Positions 26,415-35,032 of a DNA stretch of 57,561 bases are shown one piece after another. The stretch is from contig CAKZRQ010000027.1 in the NCBI GenBank assembly GCA_937146645.1, forward strand, positions 1 through 57,561, read 5' to 3'. Each line of letters starts with the position of its first letter. Within the stretch, counting starts at the first letter, position 1. The DNA comes from an uncultured Cyclobacteriaceae bacterium. GTDB taxonomy: Bacteria; Bacteroidota; Bacteroidia; Cytophagales; Cyclobacteriaceae. The position numbers and the translations under genes are program-made. A model generated the notes under the pieces. The model saw only the letters and a list, made by a program, of their open reading frames with translations, made no database searches and was not told the origin of the DNA.

Positions 26415-27934
26415 TTATCCACGTGCGATAAGACACTATCTGGTAAGTAGCGATCAGCCAGAGCTATCATTTCATCTCCTCTCACCAAATCAGTTGCTGA
26501 TAATTCTGAAGGGTGTTGATGTCCACTGGCTCCAAGCAACTCCACTACGGCATGAATGGTGTTTTTATGAAAGTTATAAACCCTTTCAGCTTTGTCTGAA
26601 ATGACAAGGCCCTTCGCGAGACCTTTCTTTTGGGTGGCGACACCTGCTGGGCAATCATTCGAGTTACACCTCAAGGCTTGAATACAGCCCAGACTAAACA
26701 TAAATCCTCTTGCAGCATTGCATAAATCTGCTCCCAGAGCAATATTCTTTAAGATTGAAAATGCTGAGATAGCTTTGCCTGAAGCAATAATCTTGATCTG
26801 ATCCCGTATTTCATACCTTTTCAAAGTACTCCTCACAAAAATCAGAGCAGGCTCAAGTGGTATCCCCACACTATCTGAAAATTCCAGTGGCGCAGCTCCG
26901 GTTCCTCCTTCAGCACCATCCACGGTAATAAAATCTGGGAAAATCTGTTTTTTAACCATTGCTTCGCAAATGGCTGTAAATTCTTCTGTTCGACCTATAC
27001 AAAGTTTAAACCCTATGGGTTTACCACCACTGAGTTCTCTGAGTTTTGAGATGAAATCTAGTAACTCAAATTCATTGCTAAATGCACTATGAGACGGTGG
27101 GGAAATAATTGTCTCACCTGCCTTAACTCCACGAATGGCAGCAATTTCAGGAGTATTTTTGACTCCCGGGAGCACACCCCCATGACCTGGCTTCGCGCCC
27201 TGAGAAAGCTTTATTTCAATCATCTTCACCTGATCCATAGTAGCCTTTTCCTTGAACTTTGTATCATCGAAGTTTCCTTCTTCATCCCTGCATCCGAAAT
27301 AGGCAGTTCCTATTTGCCAAACAAGATCTCCTCCATTCTGATGATAACTGGAGATAGCTCCTTCTCCTGAGTTATGGTAAAAGTTACCCTTTGCTGCTCC
27401 TTTGTTTAATGCCTGAATAGCATTAGCCGAAAGCGAGCCAAAGCTCATAGCTGAAATATTATAAATCGAAGCTGAATAAGGCTGCTTGCAATCCTTCCCA
27501 CCTATCATCACTCTGGGATCTCTTTCCTTTGGAACTACTGCGTAAATAGAATGTCGCAGAGCCATATAATCTGGCTCATTTATGTCACTTTGGGTACCAA
27601 AGGGATGGGTATCGTTAACGCTTTTGGATCTCCTGTATGCAAGGGCCCGTGTGTTTCTATTAAAAGGTTTACCATCCACATTTCCTTCAATAAAATATTG
27701 CTGAATCTCAGGACTGATTGATTCCAATAAATATCGGAAATGTCCCACAACGGGATAATTCCGAAGAATCGCATGATCCTTTTGAATCACATCATAAATC
27801 CCAATCACAATGAGAATGCCCAGAATGAATAAAATAGCCTCACCGAGTGTGAATCTGGTGAGTTGGTAATACCACATCAGAAAAATCGTGAGAAGCCCCA
27901 AAAGGATAATGGAGCCAAAAAAAAGCTTTCTCAT
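26411..27934 (-). CDS. FMN-binding glutamate synthase family protein
   Basis: This 507-residue protein carries the FMN and iron-sulfur core of the glutamate synthase large subunit (GltS-like) without the amidotransferase domain. Two hydrophobic segments come first (LFFGSIILLGLLTIFLMWYY and GEAILFILGILIVIGIY). The core follows, with MSFGSLSANAIQALNKGA, GAKPGHGGVLPG and DGAEGGTGAAPLEFSD. A Cys cluster, CIQALRCNSNDCPAG near residue 410, is the [3Fe-4S] region. It is probably membrane-anchored. Its substrate is not established for stand-alone forms. The stop overlaps the lhgO stop by four bases. Confidence 0.88.
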   Translation of the reverse strand: MRKLFFGSIILLGLLTIFLMWYYQLTRFTLGEAILFILGILIVIGIYDVIQKDHAILRNYPVVGHFRYLLESISPEIQQYFIEGNVDGKPFNRNTRALAYRRSKSVNDTHPFGTQSDINEPDYMALRHSIYAVVPKERDPRVMIGGKDCKQPYSASIYNISAMSFGSLSANAIQALNKGAAKGNFYHNSGEGAISSYHQNGGDLVWQIGTAYFGCRDEEGNFDDTKFKEKATMDQVKMIEIKLSQGAKPGHGGVLPGVKNTPEIAAIRGVKAGETIISPPSHSAFSNEFELLDFISKLRELSGGKPIGFKLCIGRTEEFTAICEAMVKKQIFPDFITVDGAEGGTGAAPLEFSDSVGIPLEPALIFVRSTLKRYEIRDQIKIIASGKAISAFSILKNIALGADLCNAARGFMFSLGCIQALRCNSNDCPAGVATQKKGLAKGLVISDKAERVYNFHKNTIHAVVELLGASGHQHPSELSATDLVRGDEMIALADRYLPDSVLSHVDN

Positions 27935-27984
27935 TTTAAAGGGATTGGTTTTCCTAAATATACCAATTCATGGGCAAGGAAAAT

Positions 27985-28944
27985 CTAACCCATCAAAAAA
28001 TCCCAAAGTCTATGTTCAGCCCAAGTAAATTCCTCGCCTCGCACCACAAACCCAGTATGTCCCCCACGTTTGGGCATTTCCAAAACAATCTCACTCTTTT
28101 TCCTTGCCAAATCCTCTGGATAGCATTCCGGTCCTAAAAGGGGATCGTTCAAAGCGTTTAGAACCAAAGTCTCAACTGTAATTGAGGGCATCCTCTGATC
28201 AGGTGAAACGGTTTCGTAAAAATCTTTTGCATCCTTAAAGTCATGGAGCTTCGCGGTAAAATAAGTATCAAAATCATCGAAGTTATCCACCCTATCCAAA
28301 AGGTCCAGGTCGATCAATTCTGGATATTGTTCAGCCTTTAACCTCATTTTGGCCTTAAGCTTTCCTAGAAATCTTTTTTTATAGAAAAGGTTCGAAGGGT
28401 CCTTTAAAGTCAATGCGCTGCTCGGGAGGTTGCAAGGAGTTGAATAAACGGCAGCCTTTTTTATCTGTGAAGGTAGGTCTTGACCTTTCTCACCCATATA
28501 GTTCAAGGTCTGCGCTCCACCCATGCTTATGCCAGTCAGATATATGTCATGATAATCATAATTCATCAGTACATGATCTACAGTCGTTTCCAGATCATAG
28601 CTTGCACCATGATGATAAAGGATGGGCTGCAAATTCATTTCACCTCCGCAGCTTCGGTTATTCCATACTAAAGCATCAATTCCTCGACTATTAAAAAGTT
28701 TTACAAGACCACGAACATAATGTCGTTCTGAATCTCCCTCTAAACCGTGAGAAATCAGAAGCAAAGAATCGGAACCAACTCTTGACCAATCAAGATTTAA
28801 AAAATCGTCATCTGGTGTGTTAATTTTCTCTCTTGTATAATCTATTCCTTCTACTTTTCTGAATAAACTGGGTACAATAGTCTCCAAATGACCATTAAAA
28901 AGATAAAAAGGGTAACGCGAATACGAGGATTCAATTATTGGCAT
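27985..28944 (-). CDS. YheT-family alpha/beta hydrolase
   Basis: This 319-residue soluble hydrolase has the GLEGDSERHYVRGL block near residue 68 and the NNRSCGGEMN block typical of YheT (COG0429) proteins. It also has the nucleophile elbow GISMGG (Ser near residue 141) and a late catalytic His in GGHTGFV. The NDPLLGPE segment around residue 265 probably supplies the catalytic acid. Substrate is unknown; related proteins are esterases. It has its own intergenic space of 50 bases on either side, and no partner is obvious. Confidence 0.88.
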   Translation of the reverse strand: MPIIESSYSRYPFYLFNGHLETIVPSLFRKVEGIDYTREKINTPDDDFLNLDWSRVGSDSLLLISHGLEGDSERHYVRGLVKLFNSRGIDALVWNNRSCGGEMNLQPILYHHGASYDLETTVDHVLMNYDYHDIYLTGISMGGAQTLNYMGEKGQDLPSQIKKAAVYSTPCNLPSSALTLKDPSNLFYKKRFLGKLKAKMRLKAEQYPELIDLDLLDRVDNFDDFDTYFTAKLHDFKDAKDFYETVSPDQRMPSITVETLVLNALNDPLLGPECYPEDLARKKSEIVLEMPKRGGHTGFVVRGEEFTWAEHRLWDFLMG

Positions 28945-29000
28945 CTGGTCTGCTCTAAATGCCCAAATCTACTTAAATGAAAAAATATCTCAAATCCTTA

Positions 29001-29345
29001 TTAACTCAAGGATTTCAATCTTTCAAGAGCTTTCGCCAGTTGAGAATCTACTTTCCCTGCATGGAGATCAAATTTAGACCCAAACCCTTCACTTTCCAGA
29101 ATTTGCTTACCGTCATTCAGGTAGTCGATTAAATCATCAAAACCGAAAAGTTGTAGTGTTGGCTTGACCTTGTGCCTTATCTGCTGAATTATTTCAGCGT
29201 CTTGGGTAGCACTGCCTTTGGCGTACTTTTCTTTCAGTTCCTCAATTCCATTTTGGATAGCCAGAGTTAATTGGGTTTTAAACTCATGGTCACCTTCTGC
29301 CATTTCGGCAATTTTGTTTGGTAAATCAGGGTAAATTTTGCTCAT
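29001..29345 (-). CDS. Hpt-like small helical protein
   Basis: I start at the ATG at 29345 (MSKIYPDLPNKIAEMAEG), which overlaps the end of the upstream flavoprotein gene by 20 bases; the frame is open further but there is inside that gene. This gives 114 residues, nearly all alpha-helical. The pattern resembles a histidine-containing phosphotransfer (HPt) fold, including an IRHKVKPTLQLFGFDDLIDY segment with a His in the expected helix. The phosphorelay role is only a suggestion; no kinase or receiver is nearby. Translation is probably coupled to the upstream flavoprotein. Confidence 0.65.
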   Translation of the reverse strand: MSKIYPDLPNKIAEMAEGDHEFKTQLTLAIQNGIEELKEKYAKGSATQDAEIIQQIRHKVKPTLQLFGFDDLIDYLNDGKQILESEGFGSKFDLHAGKVDSQLAKALERLKSLS

Positions 29346-30570
29346 CTTCATTGGCTGTCTTCGCCGAATTGCCTGCGACATACGCGGTCGACCAAGCGGA
29401 TTGGAAATTGAATCCACCTGTAATACCATCGATATCAAGAACTTCTCCGGCGAAAAACAAATAAGGGTGATAAATGCTCTCCATTGTCTGGGGTGATACC
29501 CCTTCCAAAGCTACTCCGCCTGCGGTGACAAACTCTTCTTTGAAAGTGGTCTTACCTTTCACTTGTAAATTATAACAAAATAGATTTTGAACGAGCTTAT
29601 TGATTTGTTTTTTTGACAAATCGCCAAATGTTTCATGCAAATGGATACCAGAACGATTGATAAGGTGTTCCCAGAACCTTGCAGGAACAGAAAAGAGTGG
29701 ATGTTTAGCCACGACCCTTTTATTATGCTTCGATTTAAAGGCCTGAATTTGACCAAGATAGTCTGACTCTTTTAAGTCTGAATTCCAATTAATTATAGCT
29801 TGTGCCTTGTATTCCTGATCATGAAGCCATTTAGCGCCGAAGGCAGACAATTTCAGAACGGCAGGCCCACTCACACCCCAATGAGTAATCAATACGGGTC
29901 CGGTATATTCTAGCTTAGTCCCGGCAAGTTTCACTCTTGAATTGGGAAAGGAGATTCCAGGTAAGCTTCTGACAGCTTCCTGTGGAGTATTGAATGTGAA
30001 TAAGGAGGGAATTGGCTCAACCAACTTATGTTTAAGGGCACTTAAAAAGGAAAAGCCATTAATTTTTGGATGCCCACCAGCACATACAATCACTCGATCA
30101 AAAATTTTTGATTCCCCGTTGATTCTTAATTCGAGACCTGGTGCCTGCTCCTGAATACCTTCAATGGTTGATTTTAAGTGAATTTTGACCCCAAGTCTTG
30201 AACTTTCTTTGAGCAAAGCATCAATTACGCTTTTGGAATTATCTGAAATTGGAAATACTCTCCCATCAGATTCAATCTTCAATTTAACCCCTCTTCCTTC
30301 AAACCAATCCATGGTATCTTGTGAGGAAAACTTCGGAAATACCTTCTTAAGGAATTTCTCACCTCTTGGATAGTTTTTCACTAGGGCAGAAACCGGCAGC
30401 GGCTGATGAGTAACATTACACCTTCCACCACCAGATATTTTTACTTTGGATAAAAGCTTTGACGATTTCTCAAAAAGATGAACCTCAGTATGTTTTGAGG
30501 CTGCAAAAATAGCCGAAAAAAATCCAGCAGCTCCTCCACCAATTACAGCTATTTTAAGCCTTTTAGCCAC
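29326..30570 (-). CDS. HI0933/YhiN-family flavoprotein
   Basis: This 414-residue FAD-dependent oxidoreductase of the HI0933-like family has the GGGAAGFFSAIFAA dinucleotide-binding motif at residues 11-24. The KISGGGRCNVTH block near residue 48, the GVSGPAVLKLSAFGA block in the middle and the C-terminal FAGEVLDIDGITGGFNFQ block are diagnostic. The physiological substrate is not established for the family. Its last 20 bases overlap the next gene, so the two are likely co-translated. Confidence 0.92.
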   Translation of the reverse strand: MAKRLKIAVIGGGAAGFFSAIFAASKHTEVHLFEKSSKLLSKVKISGGGRCNVTHQPLPVSALVKNYPRGEKFLKKVFPKFSSQDTMDWFEGRGVKLKIESDGRVFPISDNSKSVIDALLKESSRLGVKIHLKSTIEGIQEQAPGLELRINGESKIFDRVIVCAGGHPKINGFSFLSALKHKLVEPIPSLFTFNTPQEAVRSLPGISFPNSRVKLAGTKLEYTGPVLITHWGVSGPAVLKLSAFGAKWLHDQEYKAQAIINWNSDLKESDYLGQIQAFKSKHNKRVVAKHPLFSVPARFWEHLINRSGIHLHETFGDLSKKQINKLVQNLFCYNLQVKGKTTFKEEFVTAGGVALEGVSPQTMESIYHPYLFFAGEVLDIDGITGGFNFQSAWSTAYVAGNSAKTANEDEQNLP

Positions 30571-30590
30571 TAATTATCAACTGATTAGAT

Positions 30591-32126
30591 TTATCTTTTT
30601 CGACCAGTAAATGAACCTAAGATTCCACGAGTGAGCTCTCTAAAAATGGTTCGACCAATCTGCCTAACCATAGTATTCTTACTCAATTCTTCGATCAAGG
30701 AGTCATCCTGTTTAGTTCGCTTGGTAGTTCTGGGTTTAGGACCAGGTAAGACCGCCTTCTCCTGCTCCTTTTCGATCTTATCCATCTTTTTCTCGAGCAT
30801 TTCAAAGGCACTTTCCCGATCTATTTCCTGGTTGTATTTAGCTACCAAACCAGAAGAATTGACGACAGAATCAATTTCATCCGGACTCAGAATATCCATC
30901 CGAGTTATAGGGGCACGAATTAATGTATGGGCTAGTGGGGTTGGAATTCCTTTTTCATTCAGTGCAGTAACCAGGGCCTCTCCTATTCCCATCGCTGTCA
31001 AAACTTCAGAAGTCTCATAAAATTCCGAATCAGGGTAGTTTTCGGCTGTTTTGGTGATAGCCTTCCTATCCTTAGCTGTAAAGGCCCTTAAGGCATGTTG
31101 TACTTTTAAGCCAAGCTGCCCAAGAATGCTGTCTGGAACATCCGTGGGAGTTTGAGTACAGAAATAAACACCCACTCCTTTGGATCGAATCAGCTTAACT
31201 ATGGATTCAATTTTTTCCAGCAGGTCTTTAGATGAATTATCAAATACTAAATGAGCCTCATCAATGAATAGACAAAGCTTCGGCTTATCATCATCTCCCT
31301 GCTCTGGAAAGGTCTCATAGATTTCAGAGAGCAAGCTCAGCATAAAGGTAGAAAAGAGTTTAGGTTTGGTTTGAACATCAGTCAAACGAATAATTGAAAT
31401 TATTCCTCGACCATATACCTGTCGACAAAAATCCTCTACCTCAAAAGACTTTTCACCAAAGAACTTATCTGCTCCTTGCTGCTCTAACTCTATTATCTTC
31501 CTCATAATAGTGCTCACTGAAGCAGAAGAAACTCGTCCAAATTCCTTGGTGATTTCTTCTTTCCCCTCGTTAGTTACGAATTGAAGCATTCGTTTGAGGT
31601 CTTGAAGATTAAGCAGTGGTAAATGGTGTAGGTCGCAATACCTGAAGATGAGGGCTATTACACCTCTCTGTGTATCATTCAGATCAAGAATTTGGGAAAC
31701 CAGAACTGGACCAAACTCAGAAACTGTAGCCTTTAGCCTTACTCCTTTTTCATTAGAGATAGACATCAATTCTACCGGCAAACCCATAGGCTGATAGTCA
31801 ACCCCTATGACTTTGGATCGATTCATAATGAAGTCATTGGCTTCTCCCGGTTGAGCTATTCCAGAAAGATCACCCTTTAGATCCATAAGAACCGAAGGGA
31901 CTCCTTTTAATGATAATTGTTCGGCCAGGACCTGTAGGGTTTTTGTCTTTCCTGTTCCTGTTGCTCCGGCTATTAGACCATGCCGATTGAGCGTTTTTAA
32001 TGGAAGTTTTATTTGGGCACCAGGTATTGGCTCAGAGTCCAATATTCCTGTTCCCAGTGTGATAAAGTCCTTTTTGTACACTTGACCCTCAGCCAGAGTT
32101 TTCTTGAATTTTTCTACCATTTCCAT
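30591..32126 (-). CDS. HerA-like ATPase (DUF853 family)
   Basis: This 511-residue protein has the Walker A motif GATGTGKTKT near residue 55 and the Walker B LCLFIDEAH near residue 285. Blocks typical of the DUF853/HerA-like helicase family also include VLMDLKGDLSGIAQPG and GVYFCTQTPTDVPDSILGQLG. The C-terminal region is charged (KPRTTKRTKQDDS). These ATPases resemble HerA/FtsK translocases; the cellular role of this subfamily is not settled. The flavoprotein gene starts 20 bases downstream on the same strand. Confidence 0.9.
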   Translation of the reverse strand: MEMVEKFKKTLAEGQVYKKDFITLGTGILDSEPIPGAQIKLPLKTLNRHGLIAGATGTGKTKTLQVLAEQLSLKGVPSVLMDLKGDLSGIAQPGEANDFIMNRSKVIGVDYQPMGLPVELMSISNEKGVRLKATVSEFGPVLVSQILDLNDTQRGVIALIFRYCDLHHLPLLNLQDLKRMLQFVTNEGKEEITKEFGRVSSASVSTIMRKIIELEQQGADKFFGEKSFEVEDFCRQVYGRGIISIIRLTDVQTKPKLFSTFMLSLLSEIYETFPEQGDDDKPKLCLFIDEAHLVFDNSSKDLLEKIESIVKLIRSKGVGVYFCTQTPTDVPDSILGQLGLKVQHALRAFTAKDRKAITKTAENYPDSEFYETSEVLTAMGIGEALVTALNEKGIPTPLAHTLIRAPITRMDILSPDEIDSVVNSSGLVAKYNQEIDRESAFEMLEKKMDKIEKEQEKAVLPGPKPRTTKRTKQDDSLIEELSKNTMVRQIGRTIFRELTRGILGSFTGRKR

Positions 32127-32198
32127 TTTATAAGGATAACAAAAAAACCTTTAAGCCTAAGCAAAAAGGTTTTCTAAAAATGAAGCGAAAAAATGTCT

Positions 32199-32606
32199 TT
32201 AATAAGTCACCATTGGCTCGAGCTCCTTGGCAGCTGCTACATATCCAGCCACTTGAGACTCGGAAGGAACAGCTCTCGTTAAGCCTTTTTCCTCTTGTGT
32301 TTTCACCAAAGCTGCATGAAGGTTAGTTGCATTTCTATTCCTCAACTCCTTCACCGTATCAACTCCAGCAGCTTTTAAAAGCTCCGCGAACTGACTACCT
32401 ACGCCTTTGATTCTGAACAAATCAGCCATGTTGACCCAATCAAGAATCTTTCCTTCAGCGATTCCTGAAGCCTCTGCAATTGCCTTTCTTCCTGCTTTAC
32501 TAGCACCTTTTTCTAAAAGTCCTTCTACAGTAGTTACTCCAGCTGCTCCGAGTTTCTCTTTGAAAGCAGGTCCTATGCTTTCAATCATAGTGATTTGTTG
32601 TGCCAT
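32199..32606 (-). CDS. Helix-hairpin-helix protein (DUF4332-like)
   Basis: I start at the ATG at 32606 (MAQQITMIESIGPAFKEKLG), giving 135 residues; the frame is open 49 codons upstream, but that part is poor in homology-like features. Two helix-hairpin-helix-type units are visible: IESIGPAFKEKLGAAGVTT and IKGVGSQFAELLKAAGVDT. HhH units bind DNA without sequence specificity in most families, though DUF4332-type proteins have no assigned function. The gene is upstream of, and on the same strand as, the HerA-like ATPase, which gives a loose nucleic-acid link. Confidence 0.75.
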   Translation of the reverse strand: MAQQITMIESIGPAFKEKLGAAGVTTVEGLLEKGASKAGRKAIAEASGIAEGKILDWVNMADLFRIKGVGSQFAELLKAAGVDTVKELRNRNATNLHAALVKTQEEKGLTRAVPSESQVAGYVAAAKELEPMVTY

Positions 32607-32781
32607 AATTATTGTTTTTAAGTTTTTATTTTGGATTAATCTGATCATTTCGATCAAACCTTGCTCAAAATAAAGACAATTTTCAATTTCTGAAATGCTT
32701 TGATAGAGAATCGCATCAAGTCTGTTTATAAAATTTAACTGCGAAAAAGACATACATTTGTTTTCTTGCGCAGTTAAATGA

Positions 32782-33564
32782 ATGTGGATGAATTTTAGGA
32801 GTATGTTTCAGGGAAGAAATACTGCATCTCTCTTTTGCTTAATCTTGCTGCTTTTGGCCTTCACGGCCAAAGCTCAGGTACCTAATCTCGGACAGTCTGA
32901 TAGCTGGATGAAAGGTGCCGTCGCAGCTATGGAAAGGGAGGATTTTGAAACTGCGAACAACATTTTCAGGAACTTAATTGATTCAGGATTACCTCTTCCA
33001 GAGGAAATGCCCTACTATTTTGCAGAAACACTTTTTCAACTAGATCAATACGATAACAGCGCAAACTTTCTGAATAAATACCTTGAACTCACTGGCTTCA
33101 CAGGACAAAACTATGAGGGTGCCCGTGATCTAAAATTAAAGTTGCAAGAGCCGCTAAGAGCTATACAAACATGTAGGCTATGCGACAGAAGAGGATATCG
33201 CTATAATTCTTGTGTGACCTGCGAAGGTCAAAAAGAAATAGAACAGGATTGCGATTATTGTAAGGCAAAAGGCGTGGTAGGATGTAGTCGATGTGCAGGA
33301 AGTGGCATGATAACCAGGGTAAACGTCTTCAACATTGTTGAATATTTTGAATGTGAAAGATGTTCTGCAAAAGGTAGGCTTGAATGTCCTGTTTGCGCTG
33401 GTTCCAAAAAGGAAGTAAGTGATTGCAAAACCTGTAATGGATCAGGAAGATTAGCTTCAGATCAGATTTGTGATCATGTCGAGCACCAGCATAAAATTAT
33501 GGGATTCATGATGCTGCAAAGCAAAAATGCCCACCAAAAAAGTCAAGCTTTTGGCGGGCATTAA
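32782..33564 (+). CDS. Secreted TPR-like protein with DnaJ-type zinc fingers
   Basis: This 260-residue precursor has a signal peptide (CLILLLLAFTAKAQ) and then a helical TPR-like part (about residues 40-125). A Cys-rich region with seven CxxC units follows, including CRLCDRRG, CVTCEGQ, CDYCKAKG, CSRCAGSG, CERCSAKG, CPVCAGS and CKTCNGSG. The units follow the DnaJ zinc-finger spacing but there is no J-domain. In the periplasm such clusters could bind zinc or form disulfides. Function unknown. An ATG at codon 8 is an alternative start. A hairpin terminating the opposite gene overlaps its last codons. Confidence 0.75.
   Translation: MWMNFRSMFQGRNTASLFCLILLLLAFTAKAQVPNLGQSDSWMKGAVAAMEREDFETANNIFRNLIDSGLPLPEEMPYYFAETLFQLDQYDNSANFLNKYLELTGFTGQNYEGARDLKLKLQEPLRAIQTCRLCDRRGYRYNSCVTCEGQKEIEQDCDYCKAKGVVGCSRCAGSGMITRVNVFNIVEYFECERCSAKGRLECPVCAGSKKEVSDCKTCNGSGRLASDQICDHVEHQHKIMGFMMLQSKNAHQKSQAFGGH
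33522..33562 (-). terminator. Terminator of the TPR lipoprotein gene, inside the convergent gene's coding end
   Basis: AATGCCCACCAAAA (33526-33539) pairs with TTTTGGCGGGCATT (33549-33562) with a single mismatch. On the minus strand the stem is followed by TTTTTGCTTT. The hairpin covers the last 13 codons of the zinc-finger gene, an overlap that saves space between convergent genes. Confidence 0.65.
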
Positions 33565-33582
33565 ATAAAAAATCCTTTTAGG

Positions 33583-34182
33583 CTATCTACAATATTTTTT
33601 CTGAGCGTCTACAGATCCTGGATATTCTAAGGCCACTGCTAGTTGAAAATCTTCACAAGCCGAACCAATACGTCCAGTAGCGATTTTTAGCAGCCCCCGA
33701 TTATAATAAGCCTGTCCAAACTCTTTATCGATCTGAATGGCCTGTCCATAAGACTTCAAAGCTTCTTTGGTATCCCCCAGCTGGTGCTGTGCTCTTGCTT
33801 TCATAAAGGAGGCCATCGCAGGTGCTCCCGAAATATCAGCAGCCTTATTTGCGTAAAGTAGCGCGGTGGTGTACTTCTTCTCCTTATGATTCAAATTTGA
33901 AAGAGATAGCAAAGCTTGGAAATTATTTGGCTCGATGTCTAGAGCACTTTCAAAGTCCAAAGCTGCCAATTCATAATTCCCAAGCTCTTCATAAGCTCTA
34001 CCTCGATTATAAAGGACACGGACATCATTCTTATCAAATTTCAGCTTGTCTGAATAAGCTTCAATGGCCTCGGTGTATTTGCCCTGGGCAAAGAACTGAT
34101 CTCCTGGAGAGGTCTCAGGTTTACATGAGGCAAAGGCCAAAGTCAATAATAATACCCCGATTAATGGGCGTAAAGTTTTCAT
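33583..34182 (-). CDS. TPR lipoprotein
   Basis: This 199-residue precursor has a lipoprotein signal (PLIGVLLLTLAFASC, lipobox ASC with Cys at residue 20). Five or so tetratricopeptide units follow, seen as repeated GDQFFAQGKYTEAIEAYS, YNRGRAYEELGNYELAALD and YYNRGLLKIATG patterns. It is probably anchored in a membrane and acts as a scaffold for protein contacts. No partner is evident. The gene lies 14 bases downstream of dapD on the same strand, so co-transcription is likely. Confidence 0.85.
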   Translation of the reverse strand: MKTLRPLIGVLLLTLAFASCKPETSPGDQFFAQGKYTEAIEAYSDKLKFDKNDVRVLYNRGRAYEELGNYELAALDFESALDIEPNNFQALLSLSNLNHKEKKYTTALLYANKAADISGAPAMASFMKARAQHQLGDTKEALKSYGQAIQIDKEFGQAYYNRGLLKIATGRIGSACEDFQLAVALEYPGSVDAQKKYCR

Positions 34183-34196
34183 TGTGGTAAATAGGT

Positions 34197-35012
34197 TTAG
34201 ACTACAACATCGTTCTCGCGCAACGCATCGTTCAAGGATGTTTTCAAATCAGTGGAAGCTTTTCTCTTTCCGATGATCAAAGCACATGGAACCTGGTATT
34301 TGCCCGCGGGAAATTCCTTCTCAAGAGAACCTGGAATCACTACTGATCTAGCTGGAACCTCACCTCTGTATTCTACAGGAGAATCTCCTGTTACATCGAT
34401 AATCTTTGAGCTAGCGGTCAAAGTAACTCCGGCTCCGATCACAGCTTCTTTTCCTACGTGCACCCCCTCTACGATAATCGCTCTGGAGCCAATAAATGCT
34501 CCATCTTCTATTATCACGGGAGCAGCCTGCACAGGTTCTAAAACTCCACCGATTCCAACACCTCCACTGAGGTGTACATCCTTGCCTATTTGAGCGCAAG
34601 AACCAACGGTCGCCCAAGTATCAACCATCGTGCCACCGTCCACATATGCGCCGATATTAACATAACTTGGCATCATCACTACTCCTTTGGATAAATACGA
34701 GCCATATCTGGCGATAGCATGGGGTACTACACGCACTCCTTTTGCTGCATAATCCGTCTTCAAGGCAATCTTATCATGGAACTCAAACGGTCCTACTTCG
34801 ATCGTTTTCATTTTCTGAATGGGGAAGTAAAGAATCACTGCCTTTTTCACCCAATCATTCACTTTCCACTCACCCTCTCCCAGTGGCTCAGCCACTCGAA
34901 TATTACCCAGATCAAGTTCAGCGATAGTATCCTTGATAGCGATTTGAATATCCTTTTCCTTCAAAAGCTCTCGGTTTTCCCAAGCCTCTTCTATTATCCT
35001 CTTCAGTTCCAT
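34197..35012 (-). CDS. dapD: Tetrahydrodipicolinate N-succinyltransferase
   Basis: This 271-residue enzyme of the left-handed beta-helix acyltransferase family makes N-succinyl-L-2-amino-6-oxopimelate in lysine and diaminopimelate synthesis. Hexapeptide repeats run from about residue 100 (GSYLSKGVVMMPSYVNIGAYV, then GGTMVDTWATVGSCAQIGKD and ISGAVI-type turns). The catalytic-site block GGVGIGGVLEPVQA is visible. The C-terminal end KYQVPCALIIGKRKASTD matches the family. It is divergent from the glycosyltransferase gene. Confidence 0.97.
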   Translation of the reverse strand: MELKRIIEEAWENRELLKEKDIQIAIKDTIAELDLGNIRVAEPLGEGEWKVNDWVKKAVILYFPIQKMKTIEVGPFEFHDKIALKTDYAAKGVRVVPHAIARYGSYLSKGVVMMPSYVNIGAYVDGGTMVDTWATVGSCAQIGKDVHLSGGVGIGGVLEPVQAAPVIIEDGAFIGSRAIIVEGVHVGKEAVIGAGVTLTASSKIIDVTGDSPVEYRGEVPARSVVIPGSLEKEFPAGKYQVPCALIIGKRKASTDLKTSLNDALRENDVVV

Positions 35013-35032
35013 TTTTTTACTAAGTTTAGTTT

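Noticed and set aside
30631..31020. Plus-strand open frame of 129 codons
   Set aside because: It is antisense to the C-terminal coding part of the HerA-like ATPase and shows no domain.
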